From: Escarpia spicata
Taxonomy: Eukaryota; Annelida; Polychaeta; Sabellida; Siboglinidae
Assembly: GCA_963995525.1 (NCBI GenBank)
Contig: OZ023213.1
Coordinates: forward strand, 49,686,592 to 49,750,591
Direction: 5' to 3'
DNA length: 64,000 nt
Shown here: in pieces, positions 23,203 to 64,000 of the stretch
Layout: every line of letters starts with the position of its first letter
Numbering within the stretch: the first letter of the stretch is position 1
The notes under the pieces: generated by a model
Databases searched by the model: none
What the model was told of the DNA's origin: nothing
The model's input: only the letters and a program-made list of their open reading frames with translations
Made by a program: the position numbers and the translations under genes

Positions 23203-24130
23203 ATGCACGTCTTCCCGGTGTTGTTAAATTTTCGCTGGTTTTATTGGTTTATCTTCGGAATGGGCGAAACAACCATTATGGGGGTTGTTATCGTCGTCGG
23301 GAATACTTGCACGGCCGCTTAGTCACGAGGCGCTTGCGAAACCGGATTGTCACGAGGCAATTGAGGGATCGGGTCGTTACGAGGCACTTGTCGTGCCTAA
23401 CATCAACACCTTAGCGACAGCGTCTTTGAAGGGTCGTGCGCGGTACATCGTACTGCTGACTTGCGAGCAACTCTGTCGCTCCATTTTCCGCTTGTGTCTC
23501 ACTATAGGTTGGGGAACCTGATCAATATGTAACAAAACGCCAACATTACTAGTCTATATGAGTGTTGTACAACTTTATGAGCCCCCATTCACATCGCTGT
23601 GTATAAATTGTGTGTAGGGTTTAATATTTGTTTTATTGTGATTATTACTTATATTATTTTGTAACTGGGTAATATACTAATCAATATGTATGTAAATAAC
23701 ATTACATACCTGTAATAGTGTCATGAATTGCACGTAGAATGTACTAACAACATGTCAGCCAAAACGGGCTCCTGTGAGCAATGCTGACCTCTCAAGGGCC
23801 CGTTTTGGCCGCACTCCACGACCTGCGGTAGATCGCCATTTTGAATACAATCCTCGCAAGCTCATGTAAAGAGAATTACACATATCAGAGCAGACACAAT
23901 GGGCTGACATGTGCCAAAGTTTCCACTTTTTCACCGTGCACAAATTGAAATGTGACATTTTGAAAACATTGTTAATATGTTTAAGAAAAGTGTGAACAAT
24001 AGTATTTTTAGCTCACCTGTTTGAATTTCCGTTTCGCGCTTCCGAACAACGTTCAGTAGAGCCCCCTTGTGAATGACTATGAAGTGACAACACAAATTTT
24101 ACAATATATAATACAGTAACGTGAAACGGG
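23203..24130. other. Right remnant of the outer element
   Basis: No transposase is visible. Three short units with a CACGAGGC/TACGAGGC core lie at about 23322-23392. CCAAAACGGGC (23758-23768) and GCCCGTTTTGG (23801-23811) form an inverted pair using the CGGGC core of the terminal repeat, like the hairpin in the pogo-like element. The rest is AT-rich with no feature I can name. Confidence 0.5.
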
Positions 24131-24158
24131 TGGGGGCCCGTTTTGAACGCCGTTCCCC
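24131..24158 (-). repeat. 3' terminal inverted repeat of the outer element
   Basis: On the minus strand it begins GGGGAACGGCGTTCAAAACG and is flanked by TA (24159-24160). It pairs with 11672-11697 and 4076-4101. Confidence 0.85.
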
Positions 24159-24160
24159 TA

Positions 24161-24657
24161 CATACGCTTGCCGTCATATGGCAATATATTACATATTATG
24201 TGAATTATGTGAAGTGGTCTAGGTAGGTAACACAAGGGCTGCCATAAAACAATACGTTTTGCAAAACTACCGACGATGCAGAAGACGTTATTGCACAAGG
24301 ACAGAATATTTGTAATAAGTGTACACTAGGTTCTTCGCGTTTTTATTTTCCTGGCCTGTTTTTTTCACTGCACAGTTGAACTCTAGTTTTTTTAACTTTA
24401 GTTTCCCCAAATATTGTAGAGGTGATGTGTTCTAATTATTGTGTCCCTGAATGTTTTACAGTAATTATTAATGTTCCCACTAGGGGTACCCTTCCCATTA
24501 GTGGATGATGGTTTGACGCTACGTCTGCTTCCGTCATGTCTATAACACTTCCCCATTTCCTGCCAGTGGTTATGTGGTCGAGTGTGGTCGATTTGGTTAT
24601 CTGTTTTCCAATCTGGTGACATCCGTATGTGTTGCTTTGTCTATTGTGTTGTATACT
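24161..24657. other. Intergenic sequence, no feature seen
   Basis: Unique AT-rich sequence between the transposon nest and the MITE upstream of INTS2. No gene or repeat was recognised on either strand. Confidence 0.5.
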
Positions 24658-24990
24658 CCCTGCTAAAAATACTACAGTTTACTAAAGTAAATTTACTATA
24701 GTTTACCATAGTAAACACTATAGTAAACTACAGTGTTTTTGCGGAATATTTTACCATGTTTTACCATAGTAAATACTATGATTTACTATAGTAAATACTT
24801 AATTTTACTATGATGAATATCACGTTTAGCATGGTTTATTATAGTGAATACCATATTTTACTATGATTTACTATGGTGAAAGCATGGTAAAATGCAATAT
24901 AATATGGTTTACTATAATTCACCATGATTTACTATGGATGTATCATGGTTTACCATAAAGGCATAATAAACTGTAGTACGTTTAGCAGGG
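24658..24990. mobile_element. MITE made of short AT palindromes, about 300 bp upstream of INTS2
   Basis: The ends CCCTGCTAAAAATACTACAG and (minus strand) CCCTGCTAAACGTACTACAG are inverted repeats matching at 22 of 24 bases. The interior is almost wholly built from TTTACYATRGTAAA-like palindromes, about a dozen of them, so the RNA or single strand could fold extensively. No open frame exists and I could not identify a clear target-site duplication. Superfamily unknown. Confidence 0.75.
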
Positions 24991-25149
24991 CTAACACCAA
25001 TGACTAACTAAATAATTGAACTCACAGAAATCTGTGAAAAGTTCTCTATTCCAATCATAACTAATGTTTCCACATTATGTCCACTGCCTTTCGACATATG
25101 GGTTGGAAACAGTTTTAGTGTGCGTTAAATGCTTTTCTCAACTACCTTT

Positions 25150-25292
25150 ATTTGTCAACTTCTCGAATGGTTTGTCTTTACGTGGCGACGCCTAGTTGTT
25201 AAGTACTGAGTGACGTTACTTGTTTTAATCGCTAGGAGGCTTCGGGAGAGAGAATGTTTTTGTAGTTGTTATCTCCGGAGTCCGTCGTAAAC
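25150..25292 (+). promoter_or_regulatory. INTS2: Probable INTS2 promoter and 5' untranslated region
   Basis: The sequence just before the INTS2 start becomes less AT-rich and contains a TGACGT (CRE-like) core at 25211. No TATA box is evident. The transcription start cannot be placed from sequence alone. An in-frame TAG at 25263-25265 limits the coding start to the ATG at 25293. Confidence 0.35.
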
Positions 25293-61090
<35,798 letters not shown>

Positions 61091-63449
61091 GTGGGTTAAT
61101 ACAGATACTACTGGAGAGTTGTCTACCCATGACACACACAGACAAGGTGGGTTAATGCAGATACTACTGGAGAGTTGTCTACCCATGACACACACAGACA
61201 AGGTGAGTTAATGCAGATACTACTGGAGAGTTGTCTACCCATGACACACACAGACAAGGTCGGTTAATACAGATACTACTGGAGAGTTGTCTACCCATGA
61301 CACACACAGACAAGGTCGGTTAATACAGATACTACAGGAGAGTTGTCTACCCATGACACACACAGACGAGGTCAGTTAATACATATACTACTGGAAAGTT
61401 GTCTACCCATGACACACACAGACAAGGTCAGTTAATACAGATACTACTGGAGAGTTGTCTACCCATGACACACACAGACAAGGTCAGTTAATACAGATAC
61501 TACTGGAGAGTTGTCTACCCATGACACACAAACAAGGTGGGTTAATACAGATCTACTGGAGAGTTGTCTTCCCATGACACACACAGACAAGGTCAGTTAA
61601 TACAAATACTACTGGAGAGTTGTCTACCCATGACACACACAGACAAGATCAGTTAATACAGATACTACTGGAGAGTTGTCTACCCATGACACACACAGAC
61701 AAGATCAGTTAATAAAGATACTACTGGAGAGTTGTCTACCCATGACACACACAGACAAGGTCGGTTAATATATATACTACTAGAGAGTTGTCTACCCATG
61801 ACACACACAGACAAGATCAGTTAATACAGATACTACTGGAGAGTTGTCTACGTATGACACACACAGACAAGGTGAGTTAATACAGATACTACTAGAGAGT
61901 TGTCTTCCCATGACACACACAGACAAGGTCAGTTAATATATATACTACTAGAGAGTTGTCTACCCATGACACACACAGACAAGGTCAGTTAATACATATA
62001 CTACTGGAGAGTTGTCTTCCCATGACACACACACAGACAATGTGGGTTAATGCAGATACTACTGGAGAGTTGTCTACCCATGACACACACAGACAAGGTG
62101 GGTTAATACAGATACTACTGGAGAGTTGTCTTCCCATGACACACACAGACAAGGTCAGTTAATACAGATACTCCTGGAAAGTTGTCTACCCATGACACAC
62201 ACAGACAAGGTCAGTTAATACAGATACTACTGGAGAGTTGTCTACCCATGACACACACAAACAAGGTGGGTTAATACAGATACTACTGGAGAGTTGTCTT
62301 CCCATGACACACAGACAAGGTGGGTTAATGCAGATACTACTGGAGAGTTGTCTACCCATGACACACACAGACAAGGTCAGTTAATACAGATACTACTGGA
62401 GAGTTGTCTACCCATGACACACACAGACAAGGTCAGTTAATATATATACTACTGGAGAGTTGTCTACCCATGACACACACAGACAAGGTCAGTTAATACA
62501 GATACTACTGGAGAGTTGTCTACCCATGACACACACAGACAAGGTCAGTTAATACAGATACTCCTGGAAAGTTGTCTACCCATGACACACACAGACAAGG
62601 TCAGTTAATACAGATACTACTGGAGAGTTGTCTACCCATGACACACACAAACAAGGTGGGTTAATACAGATACTACTGGAGAGTTGTCTTCCCATGACAC
62701 ACACAGACAAGATCAGTTAATACAGATACTACAGGAGAGTTGTCTTCCCATGAAACACACAGACAAGGTCAGTTAATACAGATACTACTGGAGAGTTGTC
62801 TACCCATGAAACACACTGACAAGGTCAGTTAATACAGATACTACTGGAGAGTTGTCTACCCATGACACACACAGACAAGGTCAGTTAATACAGATACTAC
62901 TGGAGAGTTGTCTACCCATGAAACACACTGACAAGGTCAGTTAATACAGATACTACTGGAGAGTTGTCTACCCATGAAACACACTGACAAGGTCAGTTAA
63001 TACAGATATTACTGGAGAGTTGTCTACCCATGACACACACAGACAAGGTCGGTTAATACAGATACTACTGGAGAGTTGTCTACCCATGACACACACAGAC
63101 AAGGTCAGTTAATACAGATACTACTGGAGAGTTGTCTACCCATGACACACACAGACAAGGTCGGTTAATACAGATACTACAGGAGAGTTGTCTTCCCATG
63201 ACACATGCAGACAAGGTGGGTTAATACAAATACTACTGGAGAGTTGTCTACCCATGACACACACAGACAAGGTCAGTTAATACAGATACTACAGGAGAGT
63301 TGTGTACCCATGACACACAGACAAGGTTGGTTAATACAGATACTACAGGAGAGTTGTCTTCCCATGACACATGCAGACAAGGTGGGTTAATACAAATACT
63401 ACTGGAGAGTTGTCTACCCATGACACACACAGACAAGGTGGGTTATATC

Positions 63450-63765
63450 CAGTAATATATTTGATTTTGGCAGAAATACATGCCTTACAAACTCATCTTT
63501 CAACGTCCAGTTAAAAAACCCTTGACAAATAATACCAACTAATAAAATACCTGCATTTACAAATCCATAAATTAAAAAACAATAGATAAAATGAGTCAAA
63601 GTGACCTCGTTTCTCAAAAGGTCACTTTCAAAAGTTTGTGTTAATTGTAGAAAAACTACACTGTACTGAAGCTATTTCAACAAATGAGGCCTCAGTTTAA
63701 AGCTTATGATCAGAGGAACCCAAAAAGGTACAAAGCCCCATTGTACAGTTGTGCAACTTAATACA
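63450..63765. repeat. Interspersed repeat family F, copy 3 (intron 18)
   Basis: Shares ATACATGCCTTACAAACTCA, CAACGTCCAGTTAAAAAACC, AAAAAACAATAGAT and TTTCAACAAATGAGGC with the copies in introns 8 and 15. Confidence 0.75.
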
Positions 63766-63885
63766 GTCAAACCTCGCTTTATCACCACCTCAGCACTACA
63801 GCCACCTCACAATTAAAGTCACCATAAGATAGTCCCAAATGCATGCCATATATGGTAAAGTATGTGAAATTAGTCCTGCTAATAC
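63763..63885. mobile_element. Tigger-like MITE, left end, intron 18
   Basis: CAGTCAAACCTCGCTTTATC at the left is a typical Tigger/pogo MITE end. CCACCTCACAATTAAAGTCA and GTCCTGCTAATACA match the remnant at 46311-46475. Confidence 0.65.
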
Positions 63886-63894
63886 AAACTACTG

Positions 63895-64000
63895 TACCAA
63901 CTTCGCTGTGGCATGTCACATGATGATGTCATGTGATGTTGTGTTTCAATGTACCAACTACACTGGCATGTCACATGATGATATCATGTGATGTTGTGTT
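63895..64000. repeat. Two-copy tandem repeat with palindromes at the window edge
   Basis: Two copies about 57 bp apart of TGTACCAACT...GGCATGTCACATGATGATRT and CATGTGATGTTGTGTT. CACATGA/TCATGTG arms allow a hairpin in each. The array may continue beyond the window. Confidence 0.8.

Larger units (their letters stand above)
11672..24158. mobile_element. Outer TA-flanked DNA transposon, complete but filled with nested insertions
   Basis: TA (11670-11671) precedes the 5' inverted repeat and TA (24159-24160) follows the 3' one; the ends match at 24 of 26 bases. After removal of the inner elements, about 2.06 kb at the left (11672-13732, mostly minisatellite) and 0.95 kb at the right (23203-24158) remain. 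I see no transposase in these remnants, so this is probably a non-autonomous element or one that has lost its gene. Superfamily assignment to Tc1/mariner/pogo rests on the TA flank and the end sequence only. Confidence 0.75.

Overview
The window is animal nuclear DNA: one large spliced gene whose exons I can align to INTS2 (Integrator complex subunit 2), embedded in transposons, SINEs and minisatellites. Protein similarity to vertebrate INTS2 is clear but far from identical, so a non-vertebrate bilaterian is likely. The SINE and retrotransposon types fit a marine invertebrate or amphioxus, but the species cannot be fixed from the sequence.

Left part (1-24160) is a transposon nest. A segment of about 8 kb occurs twice in tandem (1-7580 and 7597-16086) with near-identical sequence. 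It carries a decayed non-LTR reverse transcriptase, an unrecognised segment with inverted degenerate repeats, and the 5' parts of three DNA transposons placed one inside another. The second copy continues into the 3' parts of all three, so the nest can be read in full. An outer TA-flanked element (11672-24158) contains a pogo/Tigger-like element (13733-23200). That contains a Kolobok-like element at a TTAA site (14980-21233), which in turn contains a CR1-like retrotransposon (18158-20250). Every transposase and reverse transcriptase here is broken.

Right part (25293 to the window end) is INTS2 on the plus strand. Eighteen coding exons join without a phase conflict into 925 codons, about three quarters of the expected protein; the rest lies beyond the right edge. 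Introns hold tRNA-derived SINEs, an internally deleted RTE-like element, TA-flanked transposons, Tigger-like MITE remnants and a three-copy unnamed repeat.

The most striking feature is a set of minisatellites whose unit straddles an exon/intron junction. Introns 3, 4, 7, 8, 13 and 18 carry arrays of repeated 5' splice sites. Introns 3, 8 and 14 carry arrays of repeated 3' splice sites. Intron 13 is mainly about 52 copies of a 44-bp piece of exon 13 that carries both kinds of site. INTS2 is a scaffold subunit of the nuclear complex that cleaves snRNA and attenuates RNA polymerase II transcription. The gene must be spliced correctly through dozens of near-identical decoy sites, or it uses them to vary the protein.
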